Shown here in pieces: positions 22,812 through 32,099 of a stretch of DNA of 64,000 nucleotides. Made by a program: the position numbers and the translations under genes. Position 1 is the first letter of the stretch. Every line of letters begins with the position of its first letter. The DNA lies in contig QVRM01005607.1 of assembly GCA_003439945.1 (NCBI GenBank), forward strand, positions 1 through 64,000. The letters are read 5' to 3'. The stretch comes from Dermanyssus gallinae (Eukaryota; Arthropoda; Arachnida; Mesostigmata; Dermanyssidae). The notes beneath the pieces are model-generated. The model ran no database searches and was not told where the DNA came from. It saw only the letters and a list, made by a program, of their open reading frames with translations.

Positions 22812-23175
22812 TATATATCTAGATATAGTTATAACAAACATCAGGTCCGTCGATTTCGCAGACTTCGGGGAACTCTCCACGAGAATGTGTTGTTTATCTT
22901 TACTGAGCGCGCAACTTTAAAAAAATCTTTTCGGAGCTGACTCTCAGCCAAGATTTAACGTCCATGGGACTGCTTTGCGCATTGCTTCACAGACGGACCC
23001 CATAAATACAAATGTGCAACGGTGGGGCTCAAACCCGCGCACCTATGTGTCTCCTCCGGTCGCGAGGCGCAGACGCATGCCACCACGCCACCGGGCTCTA
23101 CGAGCGCGCAACTTACAGCGATCTAACATTTACTCCACTTCGTAGTCCATCATCTAGACATTTAAACGCGTAAAG
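22812..23175. repeat. Unclassified repeat, interrupted by SINE-1
   Basis: Flanks of the SINE align with 50440-50600. Shared text includes GAACTCTCCACGAGAATGTG/GAAACTCTCCACGAGAATGTG, TTTATCTTTACTGAGCGCGC against TTTATCTTCACCGAGTGCGC, and GATCTAACATTTACTCCACT against GATCTAACATTCACTCCACT. The copy at 50.5 kb is continuous; this one is split by 22918-23101. Confidence 0.8.
22918..23101 (-). mobile_element. SINE-1 copy 1, full length with 13-bp TSD
   Basis: A tRNA-derived SINE. On the minus strand it begins GAGCCCGGTGGCGTGGTGGC (A-box region), has a B box GGGTTTGAGCCCC, a body (GGGGTCCGTCTGTGAAGCAA), a core GCTGAGAGTCAG and a short T-rich tail. It is flanked by the perfect duplication GAGCGCGCAACTT at 22905-22917 and 23102-23114. 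Confidence 0.93.
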
Positions 23176-23658
23176 GGCTAGTTTAAGTGGCTAGGGGTTA
23201 CAACTGGAAATGACCAGAAGAGAGGATTTGGTACCAGAGGCCAGCATGCAGGCGATCATGTGATCAGATTACTCTATATAACATCTTTCCCCGAAAATAC
23301 GAAGTCGCAGAGAAGAACGGGTAAGCACTAATAGTTAGACACCGTTGACGATACGTGAATTCATTCAGTCAGTTTATATCCGTGTTTGGGGTAGCGCATC
23401 GACACACACCCGTATAACATCGACATACAAAGGCACTAGTTACAAAGTTGAACGGATATTTGCGTGTTTTGGAGGTTTGCTTTAAACTGCGAGGCTACAT
23501 AGTGAGGACATAAGAAAATGAGTGACGAAAATGCTAGAAGCCCATACTACACCTCACCACGGGCTACAACTGCAGTCTCGCCGGCACTCGACATGGCCCG
23601 CTGAAATGCTCCAGAATAAACATTAGACTGCACGGGGTGATGGAATGGGGACACCAAA

Positions 23659-23871
23659 ATGTGCGAGACATGTACTGCAAGATCGAGAGAGGCAGACATG
23701 ATGGGCTTACCAGAAGTGATGCACGGACTGGCAGCGTGCGTCACAGAACAAGAGTTTGAGCTGATTCAATGGGCGGAGCTGGTACGGAGGTCTCAGAACA
23801 AAAAAGAGTGGTATCTCTCCTTCCTCCCCCACTTGGTAGTTGCGGGCGAGTGTACTGCGGACGGGTTGTAA
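23659..23871 (+). CDS. Unassigned coding-like ORF, 70 aa
   Basis: The part MGLPEVMHGLAACVTEQEFE and LIQWAELVRRSQNKKEWYLS has balanced composition and amphipathic character and stops at 23871. There is no family recognition and no clear splice sites. It may be an exon, a retrocopy remnant or chance. Confidence 0.2.
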   Translation: MCETCTARSREADMMGLPEVMHGLAACVTEQEFELIQWAELVRRSQNKKEWYLSFLPHLVVAGECTADGL

Positions 23872-24241
23872 AGCAGGACAAACCGCTCATCTTGTTTTCC
23901 AAATGACCATCGTACATCATGGTCAGCAAAAGAACGCCATCAAGCGCTTTTATTCTGAGTATACACGCAAAGCTAATCGCACAAACAGTCAGAACGTAAG
24001 TAGAACTAATCTACAGAATGATTAACAATTGCCGTATTAGAGTTCCGTTCTGCTAAATGTAACATAAAAAGTAAAGATTAGGCAGCCACGAATGACAGTC
24101 TTGTATTTTCTCCAATGCTTTGGGTTCTTGGTAAATGCATATCTCGTTCTCAAAGGCGACTGAAGAGGCACGCGTTGGACCGGTTTCTGGTGATTTAATT
24201 TTTCTCACATTCCCCACAAAAATATGATTTAACCACGTTAA

Positions 24242-24274
<33 letters not shown>
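24242..24274. repeat. (TA)n microsatellite
   Basis: Simple TA run of about 33 bp. Confidence 0.95.
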
Positions 24275-24277
<3 letters not shown>

Positions 24278-24403
24278 AAGAGGCTGTGTGTATGAACTGC
24301 AGAGGAATAAAATAGACAGATGTATTTTCAATGCTTACATTTAACATATGAAAATAATCTAATATGACTGCTGAGAGCAGTGACACATGAGCTCGAATCA
24401 CAT

Positions 24404-24406
<3 letters not shown>

Positions 24407-24453
<47 letters not shown>
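24407..24453. repeat. (TA)n microsatellite abutting a LINE tail
   Basis: About 47 bp of TA. It passes straight into the (AGAAT)n tail of the LINE on its right. Confidence 0.95.
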
Positions 24454-24457
<4 letters not shown>

Positions 24458-25940
24458 AGAATAGAATAGAAAACTCCTTTATTCATGTCGTAAAGGGTGA
24501 TGAAAAAAAAACTGGTCGCAGAAGGGATGTGCTCAGTCCTGTTGTGAATATCTCTGGCAAACGCGCCAGGCGTACATATTGTTTATGTGCTCCGTTCTTG
24601 CAACGCATCTGGGCACATACATTATTTGGCTTCGGCGATTGTTTGGCCGCACTTCAAAAAAGTGATCGATAAGGCTCGCACCTATAAGTTGAGCTAGAAC
24701 ACGTTTGTCATTGTTCCTGAGTGTGTCCATTAAGGGCGGTAAAACAATGTCATTCGGCTTAAGGTCACATCTTCTACGGAGTCTCTTTAGGAATCTCCTT
24801 TGCACACCTTCAATCATACCTATGTGTTTACACAAATGTGGGTGCCATACGGGTGAACAGTATAAAAGTTTGGACAACACAATCGATTTGTACAGACGAA
24901 TATACAGTGAAGGCTCCTTAACAATAAAACAACGAAACAACATATTCACAAGTATGGATGCTGCTTTGACTAGTTCTTTGATATGTGCGGAGAAGGAGAG
25001 GTCTGTGGAGATTAAGACTCCAAGATCCCGCGTCACGTTTGCCGTTGGCAGTGTTGAGCCATCGAGTAAATAGTTTAGCTCTGGGGAGCCGTGTTTCAAA
25101 ACGAGGCATTTATGAACGGAGAGCTGCATACCATTGTCAATACACCACCGGCTGACACCGTCGACGGCGGACTGCAGTGCTATGTGCGCTGATTCTGAGT
25201 CAAGTGAACTATATATTTTAAGATCGTCTGCGTACAAAAGATATTTAACACTCGGTGGTATGTAGTGCTTCATGTCTAAAACAAAAATTGTATACAGAAG
25301 CGGAGAGACGCAGCTCCCCTGCGGCACGCCAGACGGTGCTGGGCGTGGACTACTTAAAGCGTCCCCTGCCTTGACACGAAATGTCCGGTTGCGCAAGAAC
25401 TCTGCAAACCATTTACAGGTCTGCGGGTGGACTTTGAGCGCTCTTAGTTTGTCGACTACAAGTTTATGGTCGACTCTGTCGAAAGCACTTTTCTGATCGA
25501 AATATATACAATGAAAATGTTTGTTGGCGTTTATGTGCAGCGCCCAGTCGTGCGTCATCTCTAGTAGTTGCGTGCACGTAGATCGACGAGGCGCAAAACC
25601 ATGTTGTGCCACATCGAATAACTTGTTTACAGTCATATAGTTGGTGATGTGTCTGACTAGAACTCTCTCAAAAACAGTGCAGGCGATGGAACACTGCGAC
25701 ACGGGCCGATAATTCTCGACACGTTTCTTGGGCCCCTTCTTATGTATGGGGGTGACAATGTTTTGCTTAAAGATATATATATAATGTCTAAAGTCGGTGT
25801 TAGACGTTTCACTAAGCAAACACTGAGGGTATATATACATATATACCGTATGCTCAAAGCGGCGGCAACTTGTACAGGTGAAAGTTAAATAGCTAGAATT
25901 AAAAGCATTTTTTAAGTAGTCTGTTTTAAATTCCATACTA
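24453..25940 (-). mobile_element. CR1/jockey-like LINE, 5'-truncated, (ATTCT)n tail
   Basis: A minus-strand non-LTR element whose 3' end is a pentanucleotide tail, AGAATAGAATAGAATAGAA on the plus strand at 24453-24471. Its 5' end is cut inside the reverse transcriptase, near 25940, where a SINE-2 fragment begins. Its tail differs from that of the LINE at 19.4 kb, so it is another family. Confidence 0.9.
24533..25936 (-). CDS. CR1/jockey-like reverse transcriptase, N-terminally truncated
   Basis: A 467-codon open frame without stops. It shows TPIHKKGPKKRVENYRPVSQ (RT start), HGFAPRRSTCTQL, motif A YFDQKSAFDRVDH, motif B GVPQGSCVSPLLYTIFVLD, motif C YLLYADDLKIYSS, then LGVLISTDLSFSAHI and the C-terminal thumb. 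Catalytic Asp residues are present. The N-terminal 55 residues are partly TA-repeat derived (YMYIYP). No endonuclease and no ORF1 are present, so it is not autonomous. Confidence 0.9.
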   Translation of the reverse strand: MEFKTDYLKNAFNSSYLTFTCTSCRRFEHTVYMYIYPQCLLSETSNTDFRHYIYIFKQNIVTPIHKKGPKKRVENYRPVSQCSIACTVFERVLVRHITNYMTVNKLFDVAQHGFAPRRSTCTQLLEMTHDWALHINANKHFHCIYFDQKSAFDRVDHKLVVDKLRALKVHPQTCKWFAEFLRNRTFRVKAGDALSSPRPAPSGVPQGSCVSPLLYTIFVLDMKHYIPPSVKYLLYADDLKIYSSLDSESAHIALQSAVDGVSRWCIDNGMQLSVHKCLVLKHGSPELNYLLDGSTLPTANVTRDLGVLISTDLSFSAHIKELVKAASILVNMLFRCFIVKEPSLYIRLYKSIVLSKLLYCSPVWHPHLCKHIGMIEGVQRRFLKRLRRRCDLKPNDIVLPPLMDTLRNNDKRVLAQLIGASLIDHFFEVRPNNRRSQIMYVPRCVARTEHINNMYAWRVCQRYSQQD

Positions 25941-26095
25941 CTACCGACCCCTACAAGCTTGCCGTGAGGCCTACCTTTAATGCACTTAGGGCCGGACCTG
26001 TTGATATATCTAAAATTTTCCTAATAGTCTTTGTGGCAGTATGACCGTGTATGGTCTACCATCTATTTTCGATGTGGATCGCTCCAAGAAAAGAC
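25941..26095 (-). mobile_element. SINE-2 copy, 3' part only
   Basis: It aligns with the 3' two thirds of SINE-2: TGCACTTAGGGCCGGACCTG, GATATATCTA, GTCTTTGTGGCAGTATGACC, GTGTATGGTCTACCATCTAT and TCGCTCCAAGAAAA. The tRNA-like head is missing. The core GCTGAGAGTCAG is deleted. Confidence 0.8.
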
Positions 26096-26261
26096 GCAGC
26101 CCTGCGTCTACCAGCGGAGTATACCATCACTTTGCCAAATTGATGCAGGAGACGTACATGCGCCAGAAGAAGGCTATTTTGATTGCCTGGCCAAGTCCGG
26201 TTCTCACGGGCAAACTATATTTCTTAATCTTATTATCTGACTCATCTTAATTATTATTTTT

Positions 26262-26262
26262 G

Positions 26263-26328
<66 letters not shown>
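26262..26328. repeat. (TA)n microsatellite
   Basis: About 65 bp of TA. Confidence 0.95.
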
Positions 26329-26329
<1 letters not shown>

Positions 26330-26331
<2 letters not shown>

Positions 26332-27300
26332 ATTTTGTCCAGGCTCTATTACACTGCGCCTGATTCGGTGGGTGGGTCTTAATTCTCGACGGATCCGAAT
26401 TCTTGCGTTGGAGGCTGTCGCTCGATATTCAACAAAAGAAAATCTGTTCGGGGAACATTGTTGGACTGGATTAAACCTACATTAGAGAATCCGTGACTAC
26501 AAGTTCGCGTGAAGACAAATGTTTACTTCACACTGCTCACATACTGAATTGTATATTTAAAATAAATACATGTATAAACATATATCGGATAAGCTTATAC
26601 CATACGTTGAAATATTGGTCGGGCGATACGTTGAGAAATATAATATAGTGTATAGTAAACATCCCAACAACTAGTAATAAAATAATAAATATGTATGCAG
26701 TTTAATTTTCCTACAAAAAATACGGATGTGTTTTTTTTTTACGAGGGTGCTACATGGGTAACTCGCAGGGAATTTTCTACGGTATGCAAACTCGGTAGTG
26801 GAAGTACGAAACATTCTTTCACTGCCCATCGATGACGCACCAAGTGTTCGTGAATTCCAGGTATGTGAAGCAACACTTTAAAAATTATAGCGTGACGTTT
26901 AAAGCAGAAGACATTTAGTCCTAGTACAGTAAGTCCAGAAAATATCGAGGGAATGCTTTCCGTGTGGCCATCTATCCATTCCATTTAACAGAAGACGTTT
27001 TTTAATAATAATATAGACTAGTCCTTGGCATAATTTTTACATTATCTTTTGTATTGGAGCAAGCGGAGTCTCTCCTTTAGGTTTATTTGCGTGCTGGTTA
27101 GTTTAGCACTTGTCACTACCCGGACCTGTGGATCAATGCTGAAAATCGTCTAGCTGGATCCAAGGCGGGCGACCGAGCGTCTGTACAGGTCTTTCGACCT
27201 TGCTCAACTTTTGTGTTACATTGTTTACGTGCATTTGTCTATTTTTGTGTCTGCATATACTCGCATGCACGTATCGTAGGGGGTAATATAAGCATATAAT
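26330..27300. other. No gene recognised
   Basis: AT-rich DNA. A T9 run followed by ACGAGGGTGCTACATGGG at 26733-26758 resembles the outer end of some mariner elements, but no second end was found. Confidence 0.4.
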
Positions 27301-27369
27301 ATAAAATATAATTAAAAAAGATAAACCGCAAATAATGCTTGCGGTTTATCATTTTTAATTATATTTTAT
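27301..27369. repeat. 31-bp inverted repeat with 7-nt loop
   Basis: The left arm 27301-27331 and the right arm 27339-27369 are reverse complements with a single mismatch, around the loop ATAATGC. The inner part is AAACCGCAA/TTGCGGTTT and the outer part is AT-rich. Confidence 0.9.
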
Positions 27370-27506
27370 TATTCCTCCAAGCAATCTGAAGGAACGGTTG
27401 CATATGGCAAATTACAACAAAACACAACTCTCCTTAAACTGCCATATTTTTGCTGACTCAGTAACTTCAACAAAAATAAACGAGCTTGTATCGACGCTTA
27501 TCATTA

Positions 27507-27559
<53 letters not shown>
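27507..27559. repeat. (TA)n microsatellite
   Basis: TA run with one interruption. Confidence 0.95.
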
Positions 27560-27560
<1 letters not shown>

Positions 27561-27899
27561 CGATGTGAGGCACTGCTATGAGCCTTTCCCATACTGTCTT
27601 GGAACCTAAAACTAGCAAGTCCCCTAAAAATTTGTCTCCAAGGCGAGAATAACCACCGCATAAGGTCGACTAGCCTTAATTGCAAGATAAAGTGGTTAGG
27701 TGAAGATATCTCGAACAGTACTGGGTATCGCCAGTACCACCGGCCCGACAGTTCCTGTATCGGGCAACAGCACCGGTGTTACACATTTTAGTAGTTTCAC
27801 TTTCCCTTCCAAACAAGACTTTTCCGAGACCATGATCCACTGAAAGAATATTTCTTTCAACCAGCTCTAAAATTTCTTATAACGCTCTCGAAAATAATT

Positions 27900-27901
<2 letters not shown>

Positions 27902-27931
<30 letters not shown>
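27902..27931. repeat. (TA)n at the left end of the Tc1 element
   Basis: TA run that meets the Tc1 terminal repeat at 27932. Confidence 0.95.
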
Positions 27932-27936
<5 letters not shown>

Positions 27937-28687
27937 GCGTTGCAAAAAATAGCAACCCATGTTTTTTGGTGATAATTTGGGCTTGATTTATTTGAATGGC
28001 TTGAAATTTTAAGGGCATAATGTATATGACGAACCACGAGTGCGGTGTTAATTTCGTGGCATCGGTTCATACAAAAAATAGTGTGAAAAAACTGTGTTGC
28101 AAATAACAACAATAACGCCTTACGGAGTATTCGATTTTTAGCAGGGTAGAATACTACATATTCTATTATAGAAACGGGTTTTTTGTCCCTTCTTCTAAAT
28201 CAAATCGTAAACTCGGTCTTTCATGGGGTTAATAAGCTGTTGTAAGTACGAAAGTGGAATATCAGTCCATGCTTGCTGGACAGCTTCTTCGAGGTCCGAC
28301 AAACTATCATATTGTCGACCATTTGCGTAAATCTGCTTCACCAAATGTCCCCAAAGATTTTCGATGGGATTCAGATCTGGACTCAATGCCGGCCAGTCAA
28401 AAAGTGGAGCTCCTTGTTCTTGAAAAAAGGCTATAGTGCTAGCCGAGGTAAGAAACGTAGCGTTGTCGTGATGAAAAACTGCGCCAGGCTCCCCAATTCT
28501 TCTGAAATGGGCTTCGAATGGGAACCGACGATACGCTGATACTTGTCGGAATTGTTTCGGCCCACAACCGCGATTAGATCAGACTTCCCATTATATTCAA
28601 ACGCGCCCCAATATTTCACAGAACCACCACCGGCCACACGTTTCGAGAACCATTTTGGTTACTTCCGTAAGTCATGCCAATAATACT

Positions 28688-28945
28688 TTTTTTATACAGG
28701 AGGGGGAAATGCTTTTAAGCACGCTGTGCGGGACTACACGCCGGCTGGTAGCTCGATGACTAGCAAAACTTTTGTATTACCTGCTAAAACCCTCATACCT
28801 CCTGTCATTCCCTGTAACCGGGTCCTGTCTTGTTTAAAACTCTGCAAATTATTTTCTTTGGCAAATCCAACCCTCACAAAGCTCACATCTGGGCGCCATC
28901 CGTTAGATCGACCGCCGCCGAGACCACATCCACCATCACGCCAAT
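28688..28945 (-). mobile_element. LINE 3'-end fragment inserted in Tc1, 14-bp TSD
   Basis: It is flanked by ATGCCAATAATACT (28674-28687) and ATGCCAATAGTACT (28946-28959), one mismatch. On the minus strand it ends in an A-rich tail (TGTATAAAAAAA). Its AAAAGCATTTCCCCC just before the tail resembles AAAGCATTTTTCCCC at 38590-38604, so both are probably 3' ends of one LINE family. It is 5' truncated, 258 bp. Confidence 0.8.
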
Positions 28946-29282
28946 ATGCCAATAGTACTGACAGTTGTCAGGACCATTTACGCCGTGCGACAATGTGCTT
29001 CGGTTGCAGTCGCGGCATAAGCTTCCTTTTCGCGTATCGCACGTTTTTGTCAGAACTTAACACTCGGTACACTGTGGATCAGTGCACTGGCACTCCCAAA
29101 GAGGTCCTGATCTTGAAAGCAGACATTTGGTCATGAGTACCCAACTGTATGATCCTACGCCGATCTCGAATAGTCAAAACTGGCTCATGCCCACTGTTAG
29201 ATCTGCACCTTTGGTTCACTCCAGGGTGTGAGAACCTGCTGATGGTGCTCTTATGCCGTCTTTTTTTTTATAGGTATATATA

Positions 29283-29285
<3 letters not shown>

Positions 29286-29345
<60 letters not shown>
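29286..29345. repeat. (TA)n microsatellite inside the ORF1-only element
   Basis: About 60 bp of TA near the 3' tail of the insertion. Confidence 0.95.
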
Positions 29346-29346
<1 letters not shown>

Positions 29347-29349
29347 TAA

Positions 29350-30507
29350 CTGGGAAATGCGGTACGCACACACGGACATCACCGCAGGAAACTCGTCTGC
29401 AAGTGTGGGGCAGGGCACTTTTGTGCTGCCGAGACGCTTGAGCGTGTCAGCGTAGGAGACACCTTTCTCCCTTTGAAGAAGAATCGAGGTGCCGCTTGGT
29501 GCCCTTATGGCTCTTCTCGCCTGTTGCGTTGTGTCTCTCTTCTTGTTTCTCCCTTGAGTGACCGCAATCTGAACGTTGCGCTTTCGTGCAATTAATTCAA
29601 GGAGCTTATTGACCGCCTTGGCTTCTCCCTGGCTCGTCATATAGCAAGAGATAGGCCCCGTCTCGTGCAGCGCTTCGTATTTTTCTTGGATCTCTATTGC
29701 CTTTGCAGCCGCTTTCTCAATCATAACTGCGTAGAGTCCTTTAGCAGACGGATCGCCACTAACGCATGTGCACTGGGAAGCCCATCGTCACCAGTCTCTT
29801 GAATTATTCGCGAGAGCACCATACCGATATTTTTACCCTGTTCCCCGGCTATTCCTTGGAACTGGTTTGCCATATTTCTCCAAGTGATGGAGTCGGCCGA
29901 GTTTTCCTCCCGGGCAATAAGGATCCGAAGAGGACTCTCTCTTAGAATGCTCGCTTTGAGGTAGGGGACGTTGTTGTACGCACCATCTGGCTTTTCCCTC
30001 GATAAGAGGTCTTTTAGGTCATCTGCGGTTTCGCAGCGCGCGATCAAGTCGTGTATGCCTTTTATCTGTCGACTGTCTTTGTCGGTCTTTCTTCGCAGCT
30101 TGTTTCCGTTCCTCGGAACGTCTTGCTTTTTCTTTCCGTATTACATCTCTTGTTAGGAACCTTAACTGTTCCATTGAATTCTTGAGTACGATTTGCATGT
30201 TCTTGGTACTTGAAGTGACCTTGTACATGTCTTCGATCAGCCCCATCATTTTGGCCAATTGGCACAAAAGTGGATCTTTCTTGTCTTCCTTCTCTAGTAC
30301 TAGTCTAGAGTCAGCATCTTCCACTGCTACTGGCTCATCGCCATGTTCCTCGTCCGGCTGAGGATTCTGGTCTTTGCCCAGATCAGCGCCCTTGTCCTTA
30401 TCTGGCTGAGCTCCCTGCCCTTTATCTGGCAGATTGCCCTGTCCCTTGTCCGGCTCCTTGCACGGAGGGGTACGGCTCAAAAACATCTCGCTGTTTGCGT
30501 AAAACAC
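29350..30507 (-). pseudogene. LINE ORF1 (gag-like, coiled coil), frameshifted
   Basis: Three consecutive minus-strand frames overlap: 30507-30019, 30047-29721 and 29724-29350. Together they give about 380 residues. The first has acidic/Gln-Lys repeats (PDKGQG, repeated) and a coiled-coil part (RFLTRDVIRKEKARRSEERK). The second has ...SLLSREKPDG-like text and LRILIAREENSADSITWRNM. The third reaches REKGVSYADTLKRL, which resembles the SYA(D/E)xL motif before the RRM/zinc-knuckle part of R1-group ORF1. That last part is absent. ORF1 proteins bind LINE RNA in the cytoplasmic RNP. Two frameshifts make this copy non-coding today. Confidence 0.75.
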
Positions 30508-30540
30508 GTTTAATTAAAATTAATATTAATAATAATATTT

Positions 30541-30645
30541 ATAAAAAAAAAACACAAACACTCCCAGGATTTGAACCCTGGAAGTCGTTTTCATAGGCAG
30601 GGGTGTTAGCTTCTTAGCTACCGGACCGCTTGCCTAAATACGCCT
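30541..30645 (-). ncRNA. tRNA-like Pol III unit in the ORF1-only element
   Basis: On the minus strand: GGTAGCTAAGAAGCTA (A-box region, with a D-arm stem TAGC/GCTA), then about 35 nt on CCAGGGTTCAAATCCTGG (perfect 5-bp T stem and B box GGTTCAAATCC), then a T10 run at 30541-30550, which is a Pol III terminator. The acceptor stem does not pair, so this is not a normal tRNA gene. It lies about 35-140 bp before ORF1. It could be an internal promoter or a SINE that landed there. Confidence 0.7.
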
Positions 30646-31588
30646 GTGCCGATACTATCGGCAACCAAAGAAAAAAATAATCATAACAATAATAATAACT
30701 AGGCGCTCTTGCGCATATCGGTATAAACAATGAAAGCGACGAGAGCGACGACGACGATGATGACACTTCACGGTGACACAGTGACAGTTAGCCGGACTGA
30801 TGACGATTACTGACACGATAACAGTCGTGCACTACGCCGGCCGTCTCACTGTAACAGCACCGGCACTACTTGCACCGCACAGCTGATTTTCCTAGCCGAA
30901 CAACTGACATATGGAATGTCTCGCAACTGAGTCACAAATTAATAACTGGGGTACAAGTGGGCAGATGCACAGGGGTGCTCTAGACCACTTTTCGATTGAC
31001 TGACAGCCGAAACCGGGCTGACAACTGCTCGGTACTAAGAGTTTGCAATCTTTTCCGAGAGCTCCACCGAACCCGACCGCTGTGTTCGAAAACGAAACTA
31101 CTTATGCCGTCCTAATCTGGTTGCTATAGCAGTCACTGTATGACCGAGCTTAGCATATGCCTCAATTCTTGTCTTTTCGTTATCCGATAAATCTTTAGTA
31201 CGACCCATGGTTTAAACTTAAGCTTCGTCGTTAGTTCGGAACAACGACTAAGCTGTAGAATATTTTGCAGCTATAGAACGATTGATTTGGCTAGACAATA
31301 TTCCTGAAATTTGATCCCCGGGATCGTATATCAGCTGTAGTATCGACTATCCTGTACAAACACGAGCTGTGTTGTTAGCATGTTATTGTTGCTAATATTC
31401 TGCAACACTGGTTTTGCACACATTTTTATTTTTGTATGATTCGATTGTGAGATTAAAACAAAATTAACACCATACTCGTGGTTCGTCATGTACACCATGT
31501 CCTTAAATTTTCAAGCCATTAAAATAAATCAAGCCGAATATATCACCAAAAAAACATGAGTTGCTATTTTTTTGCAACGCACTTTATA

Positions 31589-31591
<3 letters not shown>

Positions 31592-31634
<43 letters not shown>
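31592..31634. repeat. (TA)n at the right end of the Tc1 element
   Basis: TA run directly beyond the right terminal repeat. Confidence 0.95.
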
Positions 31635-31638
<4 letters not shown>

Positions 31639-31994
31639 GAACATCTTATCCTTTCGTACTATTTTCTCTTTATTCGTCTTTAAACAGCAATTTATCAGAT
31701 TCGTCTTCTTATTTCTAGTGTCGAATAAAAGAGCCCCTTTTTGCACAGGCAAAACGATAAATGGAAGGACTGAAGAAATTCCTAAAAATGAGTGGTACAT
31801 TGGAATCTTCTGGTGACACATTGACGCTTTTTATGTATTCTCGTCCAGGTGTCTATCTTTCTTCCAGTTCTAGAGTTAGATCAGTTAGAATAAAACCTAG
31901 AACGCAACTCTGTTTCTACCTGCCAGTAACTAATTCGGCATTGATCTTCTCGTGCAAGCTATCATGTGCATTGTAGTAGCATTACAACGTATAT

Positions 31995-32004
31995 GCAACC
32001 CTGA

Positions 32005-32041
<37 letters not shown>

Positions 32042-32095
32042 TATAAATTATAAAACATATATATATATATATGTATATAATATATTCAGGGTTGC
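31995..32095. mobile_element. 101-bp palindromic MITE-like element
   Basis: GCAACCCTGAAT at 31995-32006 and its exact reverse complement ATTCAGGGTTGC at 32084-32095 enclose an AT-only interior that is itself nearly palindromic. TA dinucleotides flank both ends. No coding capacity. It fits a TA-targeting Tc1/mariner MITE. Confidence 0.65.
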
Positions 32096-32099
32096 TATA

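Larger units (their letters stand above)
29261..31100 (-). mobile_element. ORF1-only LINE derivative with tRNA-like leader, 11-bp TSD
   Basis: A 1840-bp insertion in the Tc1 transposase. It is flanked by perfect CTTATGCCGTC at 29250-29260 and 31101-31111. On the minus strand, in order, come a leader of about 450 bp (31100-30650), a tRNA-like Pol III unit (30645-30541), ORF1 (30507 to about 29350), a (TA)n stretch (29345-29286) and an A9 tail at the duplication. No zinc knuckle, endonuclease or reverse transcriptase is present, though R1-group LINEs normally have them after ORF1. Retrotransposition therefore had to use enzymes supplied by another LINE. An internal deletion of a full LINE or a stable non-autonomous family would both fit. 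Confidence 0.85.
28195..31209 (-). pseudogene. Tc1 transposase pseudogene, interrupted twice
   Basis: The N-terminus MGRTKDLSDNEKTRIEAYAK with helix-turn-helix ATRLGRHK ends at the first insertion, and the frame resumes on the other side at STISRF. A second HTH-like part follows (TSLGVPVH, stop, STVYRVLSSD) with the basic NVRYAKRKLMPRLQPKH. A deletion then removes the segment that should hold the first catalytic Asp (the WSDE region), leaving only NGPDNCQYYWH. After the second insertion come GGGSVKYWGAFEYNGKSDL, the second catalytic Asp in VFHHDNATF, and the Glu in LSPDLNPIENLWGHL. The Asp-Glu spacing counts as 34 residues. A frameshift lies between GGGSV and HHDNA. The loss of the first Asp and the stops make it inactive. 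Confidence 0.9.
27932..31586 (-). mobile_element. Tc1-like (DD34E) transposon carrying two nested retro-insertions
   Basis: Long terminal inverted repeats: AAAGTGCGTTGCAAAAAA at 27932 and its reverse complement ending at 31586. They stay similar for about 180 bp (27932-28110 and 31395-31586) and are flanked by TA. The transposase is on the minus strand and is split by insertions at 29261-31100 and 28688-28945, each with a target-site duplication. Without them the element is about 1.5 kb, the normal Tc1 length. Order of events, by inference: Tc1 inserted in (TA)n, decayed, then received both retro-insertions. Confidence 0.92.

Noticed and set aside
26733..26990. T9 then ACGAGGGTGCTAC, resembling a mariner outer end
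   Set aside because: No second inverted end and no transposase text nearby.
30541..30645. A functional tRNA gene
   Set aside because: The T arm is good, but the acceptor stem does not pair and no clear anticodon arm is seen, so it is tRNA-derived only.
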